In this document: piece by piece, positions 22,701 to 35,825 of the stretch
Position numbering within the stretch: the first letter of the stretch is position 1
How the letters are laid out: each line of letters opens with the position of its first letter
Source of the DNA: Melieria omissa
Taxonomy: Eukaryota > Arthropoda > Insecta > Diptera > Ulidiidae
NCBI GenBank assembly: GCA_963971225.1
Contig: OZ020269.1
Coordinates: 85,164,450-85,228,449, forward strand
Direction: 5' to 3'
Length of the DNA stretch: 64,000 nt
Notes under the pieces: model-generated
What the model saw: only the letters and a program-made list of their open reading frames with translations
The model's database searches: none
What the model was told of the DNA's origin: nothing
Translations under genes and position numbers: made by a program

Positions 22701-25315
22701 CTGAGTTTAGTGGTGAGAACTTCATAAATTAAAGAGTATCTCGAGTGGCGGAACGGATTCAAAGATTCTTCATAAATAGTACTTTCGTCAGAACTTAGTT
22801 AAGGTGGTAAAGGGAAATCTGACTGCTTTAGAAGAGTTCAAATCACAACAAAATATGGTAAACTTCAAACTTCAGGCTCGTTTTCTTCAGAAAAGAGTAT
22901 AATTTAAGTATCTGAAGACAGCACTTTAGAGTTTACTTAGATTTGTGAAGTCGTTCCCAAGGCCTGCAGCCTTGAACAAGCTAGGACTGGACAACGAAGT
23001 GGTAGTGAAAAACTGATTTTTTTAATAATTGATTCATCCTTGCAGCTGCAACAATGGCCATTGCAGAGTAAACCCAATTTCTAGGCGCACATACACTCTC
23101 CAACTAATTGTATAGACAGGCGCGAGTTCTGCTGATCAGTTACTTTAGGTATATTTATTTCCGCAATACTTCGTTTATACAAAAATTTACAGAGACACTG
23201 AGATTCTGGCTACTCAAATCCTAGTAAGTAAAAACAGTCAAGCGTCTTTTTGCTGAAAATTCAGACTAGACCAAACAGTTACATCTATAATTAATCTAGT
23301 AACTGCCAAATTAATTCATTCATTCATTTAATTATATAGCAACAATACTAATGGACAACTATACACAACAACTAAGCCACAACTTCGACTTCAAGTTTCA
23401 TTCATCAACACAGAAGCGAATTTCACATACAACCATACGACGAACCACTGTGTCTTTGTTAATAAAAACATTTATATTTTTGTTCACTCGACAAGATTTC
23501 ACTTCAGACAACCACACAAAACATAATAACACATAACCTACAAACTTCGTAATAAAAATTCAACTAACGGCAACTGAACAGACCAAAAGTAGGCAACATT
23601 TAGCACACAAACATTGCAAACAGCAAATAATTGTCGATATAGCTAATATACAGCAACAACACGAGCAATAACATAGAACTTAAGGAAAAAATTTAACAAA
23701 AAAATAAAAACTATAAAAAAATATGAAAAAAGAAAAAATATAGTAAAACATTGACGGCAAAACAAAGATGAAAAGCGCAGCACAGCGTAAACTTTCATTA
23801 ATTGACTTAAAAGAGCAATAACAATAACAACAATGGTTGAAGAAAGAACAATACCACAACAACTATTACACGTCATAATTTGGCAATGACAAAAAAAGCC
23901 AACACAAGTAGCGATAAAAAGAAATCATTTGATAGTAACAAAAAAATTAAAAAAAAAATATTAAGAAAACAATCAACAAAAATTATAGAAGAAATACGCG
24001 CACACACACATTGAATAAGAAGAAACGAATTTGAGGTAATAAAGTAGAAACATTAAAAAAACACAAAAAACAATCAAATGAAACAAAAGAGAGGAGGGAA
24101 CATGAGCCGCATACGAAATCACATATGGACAGTCGGGCGGCCAGCGACCAGTGAACAGCTGGACAAAAGTAGCAGCGCCACATGTCAATAATGCCAATTA
24201 CAAAAACAACAACAAAACGCACAAATATCAGTGTTATTTTGACAGACAACAACAAGACAGCATGCGAAAGATAAAAGAATGTTAATCAAGTGAATAAAAA
24301 TGAAACAATCGCAACGGGAGTGGCGAGAGGACGAGATGGTGTGGAGGAGGGGGGCACTGTTATTGGGTGGCAGAACAAAAACAAAAGCGAAACGCAATGC
24401 CACACAAAATTGAAAAACAGCATTTTGCAATGCAAACGACAACAATTATGAATTGCAAAGGGCACTGACTGCACGGACAGTTGGAGAATGCGATATTTTA
24501 TCGTTTTGACTTGCACGGTTCGGCTGTTTTGGCATTTCAACAGACCACCATAATGAGGCCGCCATAAAGACAGTAACAATTACGCAAAGTACTTGAAAGC
24601 GGCGAGCAAAAAACATGCAGAATGAACAAGTCAACCAACATAACAGTAAACGGAGTGACAATTGGGCTAAAGATATTTGTGACAGTCGAGTAGTTTTCGA
24701 CTTGTGTCGATCAAAGTACAGAAACAGCACAATTGGTGCAGAAAATCGAGAGGGAACAAATTGAAACTGGAAAATTTGCACAAATTAAAAGACAAAAAAT
24801 AAACATAGAATCTTAAATGTGAAATTCTGTGTGTATAAAAATAATCAAAACAAGAAAATGATTTTCAACAGAACAACAACTTTAAATGGTAGGTGAAAAC
24901 AACATGTCAACAAGTTCAAAGCAATAACAATTGAAATTTAAAAAAATTAAAAAAATAATACTGCACATAAAAAAAAAACAATGTCCACAAAATGGATGGA
25001 AATCCATTTCTATGGAATGTTGCAATTAATGTAGAAAATTGTTTCAGAATGAGAGGCAAAATAAACAAACAAATCTAAAACTATATGGAAAAAACATAGA
25101 ATTCTATACTTGTTGCTATAAATAAAAACATCGCCCTAGGAAAAGAGAAAAATGTCGATTGAAAGGAAATTTGCAAATAAGAATATAAAAAATATAAAAA
25201 TGCAAAATGAAAAAAGAAAAGCAGAGGATAAAAAGCTCAAAAAAACAATTAGAATTGAAAAAATTTGAACTAAAGTTTGAAAAAACCAAACATGGAACAT
25301 AGAAACTTACTTACT
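19784..25315. other. Long non-coding stretch
   Basis: CAACAA-rich DNA at about 20670-20870 and 23790-24260, a GA microsatellite at about 21083-21102, and a short direct duplication AACAAAAGATTTCAAAATA at about 22428-22460. The open frames are simple-repeat-driven, overlap on both strands and do not resemble known proteins. Confidence 0.5.
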
Positions 25316-25319
25316 TCTG

Positions 25320-26310
25320 ACTGTAATTGTAGAATATTCATACTGAATTCGGAATCGACACTACGCTTTCACTAAACATAGAATTCGCCCACAATAAAAG
25401 GCTGAGAGTTAAAACAAGACCCAACATAGAAGATAGAAAATTTAAGTTAAAATTATATAGAATATTCACACAGAACTTGAATTTTGAAACTACGTTTTCA
25501 CTACAAATTAAAAATCATAAAACAAAAAACATAGAAGAACCTAGAATTCAGTACTTGTGATTATGAACATAAGAGTTCGCCCAGAATAAAAGGCTGAGAG
25601 TCAAAGTAAGAACAAACATAGAAGACAGAAAATTTAGATAAAGTAAACATAGAAAAAAATATAGAATATTCACACAGAACTTGAATTCGAAATTACACTT
25701 TCACTGCAAATTAAAAATCAAAAACATAGAATTCTATATTTGTGACTGCTTGACTTATTGTTGTTCTTATTTTGATTTTGATTGTTCTTCAAAATAAGAA
25801 CAAAAATAGATAATAAAAATTTTTAATTAATTAAAAGTAGACAAACAATATAGAACATTCGCACAGAACTCGTATTTTGAAACTACGCCTTCACTAGAAA
25901 ATAAAAATCATATAAAAAAACATAGAATTCAGTACTTGTGATTATGAACATACGAGTTTCCCCAAAATAAATGACTGCGAGTCAAATTAAGAACAAACAT
26001 AGAAAATGGAAAATTTTAATGAATTAATTATAGACAAAATATTTCGAATATTCACACAGAACTTGAATTCGAAACTAAGCTTTCACTGCAAATTAAAAAT
26101 CAAAACCATAGAAATCAATACTTGTGATTATGAACACAAGAATATTCCCAAAATAAAAGACTCAGTGTCAAAATAAGAACAAACATAGAAAAATCATAAA
26201 ACAAAAACATAGATTTGAATAAATGAAATTATAAACATAAGAGTTTGCCCAGAACGCTAAAAATTAAAATTAGAACATATATAGAAAACAAATTTGTTAT
26301 GGAAATTACG
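25320..26310. repeat. Degenerate tandem repeat, ~190-200-bp unit
   Basis: The landmark ATATTCACACAGAACTTGAATT, or a close variant, recurs near 25335, 25463, 25667, 25856 and 26048. Each is followed by GAAACTACGC-TTTCACT and then CATAGAATTC, TACTTGTGATTATGAACATA, CCCAGAATAAAAGGCTGAGAGTC and AAGAACAAACATAGAA. The later spacings are about 204, 189 and 192 bases, and the first is shorter. The array is AT-rich and non-coding. Confidence 0.8.
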
Positions 26311-28588
26311 CACTGAATAAAAAGTGAAGCAAAAGCAAATGAATTCAGAAAAATGCAAATAAAAAAATTACCATTTCAAAAACATAGAAATTTCATACTT
26401 GCAACTCTAAATATTAAAAACTATAACTTATGATTGCAATAAAACAACAAGCATTTTACCAAATATACTATAAATATACAACAACACAAATCATAAATGC
26501 AAAATCTGCATAAGAAACAAATCTTAGCACCTCGGAACATAGAAAAAGTGCTCAGCATTTGTCTGGTCATTATTTTCGTCAGTAATAAAAGTCGCTTACA
26601 ACAAAGTGAGAAAATTTATGCCCGCACATCAGACACAGGCACACAGACGCACACTCAGAAACATCGAACGCCCCCATTGTGGGCGTGTGTGTGTGTGTGA
26701 TTGTGCATCAATTTCCAAAGTGGGCACAGCAGCAGCAAAAGGTGACCGACCACACACAATCAATTCATTTCTCTTTTAATGTATTTTTTTGGAGGGGTTT
26801 TTAATAAGAATCCGATAACGATAACGGAAAGATATGATAATCAAACACAGATATGCACGACACTAACACTACACACTTATACAGTCTGTGCCCCTATAAA
26901 TGGTTATGGTTGGTGTTGTAATATTTATATTACATAGTAATAGTTAGTGGAAGGCAATAACAACAATAGAAACAATTAACTGTAGGCATTATATATGAAG
27001 TTATTATTTCAGGTGCTAAACTTGAGTGACCACTTGCGATAGAAAAATGCCTTTGTAAAGGAAAGTTTAAGTGGGACTTGAACCTGTAATTCTCTGTCAT
27101 GTGCCCATCTGCGGCAGAGACGGTGATACAGTGAGATAAATTTGGGTATGTAAGGATAGGTCAGGTAACTTATAGTCTAAGCGGTCGGCTTATATGAGAT
27201 GAGGAGACATAAAACTTAAGGTAGAACTAGACAAGATGATATAAAGTAAAGTGAGATGCAATATGTAAATGGCAAGAAGGCAGGTAAAAAAAAGGTAACC
27301 TCAAGTTAAATAACTTATGGAAGGCTTATGTGACTTCAAGACAAATGAATTACGGTCAGTTAAGATAGGCCAAGCTCTGATATCAAGAAACACGAACTGA
27401 AAGGTGAGATGAAGAAAAATACGGTGAGATAAAAATGTACAAGTAGAACCTCTATCGTGGAAAAATTATTACAGATCGTCGCTATAAATCGTGGTGAAAT
27501 CAAGTAAGATGAGAGGAGTTGAAACCTGCTGAAGTACATCAAGGTATGCGAGGTATGGTGTGGTAAAGTGAAACTATATGCAACTGGTTGCACTACAATG
27601 ACCATTTTGCTAGGAGAGATCCGATCCTATAAGCCGAGGTTTTCTTAGGTAACTCCTTAAGAAAGTATTTACTGTCATGCCTGAATGTTTTTGGATTACT
27701 TTCACACTCTATGGTTCCCCTTCAAGCACGAGTTCCCCTGAATCTTAAAATACTTGGCTGCTGCTAGTAAGAAGTGTAACACTGCGACAATTTTGGGTTC
27801 ATGGAATCTGACCTGGAATTGGTCAAGATTAATGGGTAGTACTATAACATCTAGCGGGGTAAAGTAACATCTAGCGGGGTTTCACAATGTTATCTTTTTA
27901 AAAGTCACAACCGACTAAATTTGGTATGTGTTAGTGTGTTATAACTTAAAACAATCAAATTTTGTTTTTAAGTAAATCTTAACATATACAACATCTTTTA
28001 TTTCTCTCTTCTAAGCCAAACAAACATTTTTGAGGCTGTTATCAAATTAGACTTTTCGTGGTTTAAATGAATAATGTCTTGTTAGAAATTTCGCCAAAAG
28101 GTAGAAGTGTATCGTCGTAGATGTGAATGTGTGGACTTGGCTCACTCCGACAGAGAATTTTTAGTTACCTACGGAAAGGTTAACACAAGAAAAACCGCAA
28201 ATTTTCCATGCCTACAAAGACTAAATATCATATCTGCTGATATCCCGAAAAGTACACATCGGATGGGGCTAATTTTTCACAAAATATGTCTAAAAACATT
28301 GATAAAATTTTCCACGATAAAAAATGAAAATCACCAAAACAAAATTTGACCGAAATACTAAAGAAAATAGAGACAAACGACGAATTATACAAAAGCTGCG
28401 TAGGTGTGGATCAATCAATGGAGCACCTGCCGTCACTGTGCATTACTATAGGAACTACGACTCCAGACTTTTGGAACCAAGTTTTTCAATGGTCTTGCGG
28501 AAATAATGTATGACAGATTACTGATCTATAAGATTTCCATGCCAAGACCAAGCGGTTTCCAAAGAACCCGTCTAGATCTAAAAGGAAT
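26311..28588. other. Non-coding stretch, partly purine-biased
   Basis: About 27120-27600 has a plus strand rich in purines, with many GGTGAGAT, AAGTAAGAT and GGTAAAGTGAG words. A 17-base direct duplication (TAACATCTAGCGGGGT) lies at about 27846-27880. GT repeats lie at about 26683-26698. No coding exon is recognised. Confidence 0.45.
27060..27140 (-). repeat. Possible tRNA-like SINE head remnant
   Basis: The reverse complement of 27073-27084 is GGTTCAAGTCCC, a good RNA polymerase III B-box. The sequence that should hold the A-box, 40-60 bases upstream on the minus strand, is not a clear match. It could be a decayed SINE head or chance. Confidence 0.3.
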
Positions 28589-28592
28589 CTAA

Positions 28593-28848
28593 CCCTTTCG
28601 GTTATTCTATGCCATATGGCATAGCCTCTTTTCAGTGCCTGTTTTAGGTCAAAAATTTGTGGATACTATATTTTTATATTTTTGTATTTTTCTCTGAAGG
28701 TTTTTATAATGAAAAAAATATTTTGACCACTTTCTCGAACAATATTTAAAAAAATGACTTTTGATTATTCATTATGTAGGCTTAAACAGTAATATAATGG
28801 AAAAGAATGATTTTTAAAGTTAAAAACAAAAAAGAAGTACCGAAAGGG
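28593..28848. mobile_element. piggyBac-like MITE, family C (256 bp)
   Basis: Perfect 10-bp inverted ends CCCTTTCGGT and ACCGAAAGGG are flanked on both sides by CTAA (28589-28592 and 28849-28852) instead of the canonical TTAA. The interior is AT-rich and unlike families A, D and the 83-bp element. It is non-coding. Confidence 0.8.
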
Positions 28849-28852
28849 CTAA

Positions 28853-31600
28853 CAGATAGGGAAGAACACCGGACTCCAGATGAAGGTAATCACAACGATT
28901 GCAACACAGTCTTTTGTAATTGAACCTGTGATTCATAGCGTCCGCTTTCTCAAGGTAGGATCTGCATACCGGATAGCCACTGATTTTTACGTTATTAGGC
29001 TAACTTTCCGATGAAAGCGTGCAAAGTCTAATAACAAAACAGAAAAGATAAACAAGTGAATGCCAGTAAACCGAAACCAAAGCGAGAGAGAAACAACAAT
29101 CAAATGTGGCTAAAAAGCATAAAACGGCACGAATCTTCGACAACACATTTGAGGTAGTGAAGCAGTTGAGTTGAGCTGGTGGTGACAGTAAAACCACAAC
29201 AACGACAATAGCGGTGGTCTAAGGTAAAATCGAAAGCATTTCTATGCACACCACAAACGGTGAATGACGTTTGAGTTGAAAGAAAACCATTTCGAACTGA
29301 AATGCCAATGCGAACAGCCATGGGTGGCAGTAAAACCAAATTGAATGAAATGGAAACGCTGAAAAGCATAAATGGAAAACGTCACAAAAATACCACGACA
29401 CAGCAACTACACAGCTAATTTCAATTAATGTTTTTTTTTTGCCATTTCATTATTTTATTATTGCAAAATATGACAACAAAACAAAAGTGAAAAAATTGTT
29501 AATGTGGCAGAAATGCAGCAGCAAAATTGAATTCAATAGTGGTTGGAAATTGGTTTTTCAATTAACGCGGCTGAAGCGACACACAGACAGACAGACAGTC
29601 TTTTATTGGAATTCCGACAAACCATAGCTTTTTCCAGGCTGACTGTGACGCATTTTCGCGCTCAAAACGACTACGAATTGGCCGACTACGCCATCATAAT
29701 TTTTTGGTAAACGTTCATTTTCTATTTTCGTTGGGTTTGGGTTGGTCAATAATAACAGCAACAAGAATAACAACAACAACAATATCGATGACTGCCATGA
29801 CGATAAGGCGGCATTTCGCGTGATTTTCGCTTATATCGAGTAAGGAAGCAGCAATCGTTTTGTTTTTGACCAGCGAAAACTTTGCTATTGAAGAGCTGGA
29901 AATGTGGGTTAACGGTTTTTCGGAACGTTTTGGTATGTTTTTAAATTTTAGGGGAAGCGTGCTGCGACGAAATTTATTTAAGCACCAACTTTGCTGTTGC
30001 AGACAGACGCTAAAATCGGAAAATGTAAAAAAAAACTGACCGTGAAAATATAAAACTTTGAAATTGTGGCAAAGACAGGTGCCATGACTACGATTACGAC
30101 TACGTTGTTCGTTTCGCAAAGTGAACAAACATTTGATAGCATTAACAAAAATCTATAATATCATAGTAACTTTTATTCTTTAATCACACAAATTTCAATA
30201 GGGTTGACTATTTTTCCAAATGCGTATCGTGGCAACAGTTTGCCACGTTTGTTCACTCACACACACACACATAGCCACTGCAGTTTAATGACCCATAAAC
30301 TTTATAGCCCAATGCCAGACAAGCAGCCAACTTCAATTCACAATAAATGCAGCAACAAACTAATTCCAGCTAACAACAGCGCCATCTGCAGCGATTGTTT
30401 CAATATAAACGCAAAATAAAAGCTTAAAAAAATAACAAGACATAAAATCCTGATGTGAATGTCCTTTTCCCAACTACTTTTCGGACTTCATTTTCAACCA
30501 CTGCAATATTGTCAACATAAAGTTGTCCCTGCAATTTGGATTGTTTGACAATTTTCAACTTGACAGCTGCAATAAATGTTGTTGCTTTGCGTTCCCAAGT
30601 GCGACATCGACCGATAATGCGATAATGCCCGCCACATATAGTTTATAGCGCTTAGTATTTACACTTTTCTTTGTCTCTTAAAATCGAACGTTTAGTAGCT
30701 CCCAAGTGATCAAATGACTTTGTCCGCAGATAGCAACCATCCATCTATTAGTGCACAAAATGATATCGTCGCAACAGATTTCTTGAAGCCATCATTCTAT
30801 GGCTCCATTCTGTCGCTATCCTTTGGACTTTTAAACCATTTGTTGTTTTATGTCTCTGTTTTGGTCTCTCGTTTTCTGCAATCCTGCTTTCAGCATTTTT
30901 TTATGACTAACTTGAACTTCCACTGGATATGGAATTTTCGAAATATGAAGTTGTGCCGAGGAGTGTTGGCTGCATTTCGCAGATTTATGGTTTTAGAACA
31001 TTGCCACAAACATACACACACACACATATATATATATCCAGGCAACCAGTCAGCCAGCAAGTTAGCTATCAATCGCGTTTCTCCCTTTTACTGCAGTTTT
31101 ATTTTTATCTCTTTTGTCTCATGTCGCTGGCTGTTTCTTTTATGTCTTTCTGTAATCTGCAGATGACGCGTACCCATTTGAATTTGTCGACAGGAAATGC
31201 TGGTTTGCTGAAAGTGAAACAAACACTTTCAAGTGCTGAGCTTTAAGTTGGCTGCTTCAGAGAGTGAATTGAAGAACTTCATACAAGCACATTTAGTATT
31301 TGTTTTTTTTTTTTAAAAAACTAAATTGCAATTGAAACCGAATTGAAATTATTTGCGTTGGAAAAAACTGGAACTAAAACAATTAAATTAAAAATAAATA
31401 AAAATAACTAAATAAAAATAAATAAAAAACACATAAATTAAATCTGGATCAGCAAAAGCTTTTGACACCTATGGAACCCTAAAGTGTATGCTGAAGTCCT
31501 AATATAACTCTCCCGATCCCAGCAGCTCAGCTGGTGACTTAACCACCGTTTCGAAGCAGGAAACTAGGGCTTGGTTTCGTAATCGAGCTGTCGTTCGAAT
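28853..31600. other. Non-coding stretch
   Basis: About 28916-28985 has a weak tRNA-like B-box (minus-strand GGTTCAATTAC). CA and TA microsatellites lie at about 31013-31037 and A/T-rich runs at 31300-31440. The 137- and 150-codon frames at 29715-30128 (minus) and 30714-31166 (plus) have no recognisable domain and are composed of simple sequence. Confidence 0.5.
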
Positions 31601-31602
31601 GC

Positions 31603-32800
31603 ATGAACTATGCTGAACTTATTTCCACTAGACACGTTCAATACGAGCACGGCTTCGAGAACTGTTCTCAGGCTTGTGCTGGGGGCTGTTTCAAGTCACA
31701 CACGATGGGTCATGCCTCAATACTACTACGGGAAGGTCAGGGGTACCTGAACTTGGAATGTGACTACGTGGTACCGACTCTTTGTTTCAATAACACCTAT
31801 CGAACTCACTTTCCAACTCGGGAAGTGCGGGATCCCAATTTTCACCGATGGTTCGAAAATGGACTGCGGGACAGGTGCGGGGGATTTTTCGGATGCACTG
31901 TCACTAAGCAGGTCATTTAAACTACCTGATCGGTGCAGTGTTTTCCAGGCCGAGGTATACGCCATAAACCTGGCTGCACGCATGATCGGAGTACTGGACT
32001 TGCCTCCATCTAACCTGATCATCTGTGTAGACAACCAGGCGGCAATCAAAGCACTGGCCTCTCACACTATAAAATCGAAGACAGTAATGGAATGTCGTAA
32101 GTCTCTGTATGGTATCAGGGACCACAATATCACACTCTGCTGGGTGCCTGGTCACAAAGGCATTTCTGGCAATGAAAGAGCGGATAAACTGGCTCGAAAA
32201 GGATCGGAGCTTATGAATGCGAGCATGGTAGCAGGAATCTACCCGCCACTTCAAGACTTCTACACTGATCTTGATAGGAAGGCAATCCAGCGCACCAATG
32301 ATCAATGGAGCCTTCGGCCTGACTGCAATATCTCAAGCGCACTGTGGCCGCAACTGGACCAAAAGAGAACTCTGCAACGCTTGCGGTTTAGCAAAGCCAC
32401 ACTTCGTATTCTCACGGGGGCCTTAACGGGGCACTGCGCCATCGGCATTTTTGCGCAAAGACTCGGTTTTCCACATCGAGACTACTGTCGCAGCTGCGAA
32501 GATGAGAAGGAAATTGAATCCGTGCAGCACCTCCTATGCGAATGCCCTGCGCTTCACAGCATACGCTACCGGTATCTAGGGAGGCCGAGTACTGGGCGAT
32601 TTGGGCTTGGTTTGAACCACGCCACTGGAGGATATTGCCAGATTCATTCGACGCTCAGGTTGGTTTCAGCCAGCACCGAATACAGGATGACAAGGGCTTG
32701 CCACACTCTCATCGGGCAACACAATGGGCCTTTGGGGCCTCCGAGTGTACTTGCTGAGAACCAGCAAGCCGTCTGTCTTACCTAACCTACCTAACCTTCG
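31603..32800 (+). pseudogene. 5'-truncated non-LTR retrotransposon with RNase H (R1/LOA/I-type group)
   Basis: This is the 3' part of a LINE second open reading frame. From about 31830 one frame gives a complete-looking RNase H domain that degrades the RNA strand of the RNA/DNA hybrid during copying. It shows IFTDGSKM (first Asp), FQAEVYAI (Glu), CVDNQAAIKAL (Asp) and WVPGHKGISGNERADKLAR (His/Asp). A C-terminal motif follows, CRSCEDEKEIESVQHLLCEC, typical of RNase H-bearing LINE groups. Upstream, THFPTREVRD is in a different frame from IFTDGSK, so a frameshift lies near 31830. The frame ends at 32785 next to CTTACCTAACCTACCTAACC, which I take as the element's 3' tail. Endonuclease and reverse transcriptase are missing. 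The exact clade needs a phylogeny. Confidence 0.85.
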
Positions 32801-33174
32801 AATGTTTCCAATAGTTCCATAGAGATCCGGTATATATGTACATAAATGCTGTATTACTTAATTTTTTTGATTAAGGTATCACAAGCAGTCATTCATAACT
32901 CTGTAAAGACCGCATTTAGACATCTTATATTTTATTATTTCTTAAGGGAATTCCCCTTGAATTATTCAACAATTCCTAATACAAAATTCATGGCTTCCTT
33001 AGAGTTGAAGGTGTACACAAGTGGCACTCTGGAAATGGGTGTTGAAATTCTATATGGTCTGTTCTAACTGACTGAATCATCATTGCTCAGCACAAACCGC
33101 TTAAACTGCAAACATGAAATTTGAACTTAAATAAATGAACCTCCGCTAAGACGGGGTTTTTCAAAATTCCAGGT
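32801..33174. other. No gene recognised
   Basis: AT-rich spacer between the LINE fragment and the satellite array. Nothing is recognised. Confidence 0.4.
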
Positions 33175-34060
33175 CTAAAGGGACAATGGGTTAAGGTGTT
33201 GTATGATGAAACGTGATTTAATGGGCCTTTTGTGTTCAAAATTGGTGAAAATACACCAAATCAAAAATAATTCGACATGTTTTTTTTTAATTTTTTCGTA
33301 AATCAAAATTTAGCGGAGTCAACAATGGGTGAAGGTTCGTATACGGGAAGACTACGAAAAAATCATGTACATGGCCCTATTGACCTCAAAGTTGGTGAAA
33401 ACACTTGAAATGTTAAATAATTCGACACGCCTTATTCATTTTTTTAAATCATTATCTGACGGAGTCAACGATGGGTTAAAAGTTTGTATGGGGAAATATG
33501 ATTTAATGGTGTTTTCACCGCAAACTTAGTCAAATTACTTAAAATGAGAAATATTTTACGTGTTTCTCGTTTTTTTGAAAATCAATATCTGACGGGGTCA
33601 ACAATGGATTATACCATAAGTTTGCATGAAACTTGATTTAATGGTTTTTAACTTCAAACTTGGTTCAAATTTTTCAAATGATAGATAATTCGACACGTGT
33701 TATTAATTTTTTCGAAAATCAAAGTCTAACGGGGTCAACAATGGGTTAAAAGTTTGTATGGAGAAACTTTTAACCCATTGTTGACCCCGAACTTCAAACT
33801 TGGTTCAAATTCTCCAAATGCTAAATAATTCGACACATTTTTTCTATTTTTCCTAAAATCAAAATTTAGCAGAGTCAACGATGGGTTAAAAGTTTATATG
33901 GGGAAACATGATTTCAAAGGACTATGGACTTCAAATATGGTGAAAACATATCAAATGAGATACAATTAGACAACAATTTTTTCATAAAAATTTGACGGAT
34001 TGAGCAAAGGGTTAAAAGTAACTTGACTTTTTGGGCCCATTAACTTCAAACTTGCATGTA
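33175..34060. repeat. Tandem satellite, ~140-bp unit, about six units
   Basis: The landmark GGGGTCAACAATGGGTTAAA, or a variant, recurs with its GTC at 33318, 33464, 33597, 33734 and 33874. Spacings are 146, 133, 137 and 140 bases, and partial units lie on both sides. Each unit continues with AAGTTTGTATGGGGAAA, TGATTTAATGG, CTTCAAACTTGGT, AAATAATTCGACACG and TTTTTTCGAAAATCAA. It is non-coding and has diverged between units. Confidence 0.9.
33731..33788. repeat. Perfect 25-bp hairpin inside the satellite
   Basis: Positions 33731-33755 (starting GGGGTCAACAATGGG) are the exact reverse complement of 33764-33788, separated by the 8-base loop GTATGGAG. The inverted arm occupies the place where other units have the TGATTTAATGG segment. 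Confidence 0.95.
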
Positions 34061-35821
34061 AAGCCACCCGGCCCTGTTGGTAATCTATATTCGTACATCC
34101 TTCTTGGTTCTTTAACTGTTTAATTTTGGTTCAAAGAACTCAACAACTCAAAACCAAATGAATTTCAATTATAATTACAAAACTAAAAACCTCAATTTAA
34201 TCATTTTAAGAGACTTTTATTTGTCCTTAACACAAACAGATAAAGGATTAAAAAAGCCAAGACTTAATTTTCTTTTGCATGAACTTTATGTGAATTCTAA
34301 GTTTTTGCTTTTAGATTCACTAAGCTTTACTCAATTTGTAGGTAACATTGTAAATACATATTATACTGTATGTATGTATAAATTGTATGTATCTATATAT
34401 GAAAATAGTACATATTTATATTCTTGTTATTGATGGAAAATGTGGCTACTTCCCACTAACCAAAAGAAAATGTTTCCCAATCTGGCCGAAATATGGCAAA
34501 TATCTGTTTACGTAAATTCTTTCTCTCATTAAATAAAACTTTACAACAGCCCAGCAAGTAGCCTCAGTGGCCTTTTACTTTCACATTTATGTACTAATTA
34601 AATGATTGCATGAATTACTAATAAGTAAAAATTAAACAAAAAGCCTACAATTTTATTTTAATTTCGCAAATAATTTTTACCAAAAAAAAAACTTCAAATT
34701 GAAAGTTGCCATGGTGCCACAGGTAAAAACAAAACCCCCAATTATATTTACATGCATGGGTTGTGGTTGTGTTGGTCGCTTAAATGTGTTGCTGCCTTTG
34801 CTGACCAGTCACCGCAAATTGTTGCTTCAACACAGTGACGTCATAGGACCTTTGTGAACGCCTTTTCAATGGCCGTTGGAGCATTGAGCACGAAAAGTCA
34901 ACGTATGTTTTCCTCTACATATTTTTCCAATATAAACATACGTATATATATGTGTGTATGAGTGAGTACTTGTAGATATGCTTAGAGTATATGAAAGCAA
35001 ATAACCCCATTACGCGGTGGGGTATGGAAGGAAATAGCGAAAAACAAAAAACAGCCCTTTCTATGCCGTTCGACATGAAAATTACTACATACATACATAG
35101 TGACGCCAGGCAGCAGAACATGAACGAAACTTCAGTGCGAGGCGCATAAAGACCGCACAACATGGGAGGAATGCAAGTGGAAGTGCAAGGGGATCGAGCG
35201 GAAAACACCCGCATTGCGGGCGATAAATGCAGTTCCAAGGCAGTCAGTACAGATGGGGGTTGTTATCAGTGTTGGAAGCGACAGTGCGCTGCAAACGATT
35301 TGGCTTCCACTGTGCAACAGCGGGAGCAGTGAAATGATGATAAGTTAAATTGTGCATTTGGTTGCTGCTGTCATGAGCAGAAATATTGCATGCATTTTAG
35401 CAGATTACAATAGAAAAACAACAATTTTTAAACTAAGCCGAGTACAAAAATCAATCGTTACGACTAGAGTCTGAAATATATGTCACAGCCATTACAACAA
35501 GCAACAAACGATTGTGGAACACACCTAACAAAATTATCTGCTTTCTAACCTTCATTTCAAGAAGATCTTTGATGTGTCTATGTGGGCACTTTTTATACGA
35601 CCAACTGATAGACAAATTTTCGTATCAGATTTTGAAACCGTGAGAGCTTTTGAAGTGCTTTCTATGGAAGATAATATTAATCACTTTTGGCATACCTGAA
35701 AATATTTCATAGCTATGTATTGTAACGCATTCTACAGATTCCCGACTACTTTTCATATCAAATCTTGAGTATCTTAGAGCTGTCTGTATTTTCTGTGCTA
35801 CATCTTGTAGGTATCATGTCT
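34061..35821. other. No gene recognised
   Basis: AT-rich. The frames at 34158-34433 and 34915-35238 lack recognisable domains. Confidence 0.4.
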
Positions 35822-35825
35822 TTAA

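Noticed and set aside
31603..31920. Separate 105-codon gene upstream of the RNase H frame
   Set aside because: Its C-terminal THFPTREVRD is the out-of-frame continuation of the LINE protein just before the RNase H domain, so it belongs to the same decayed element.
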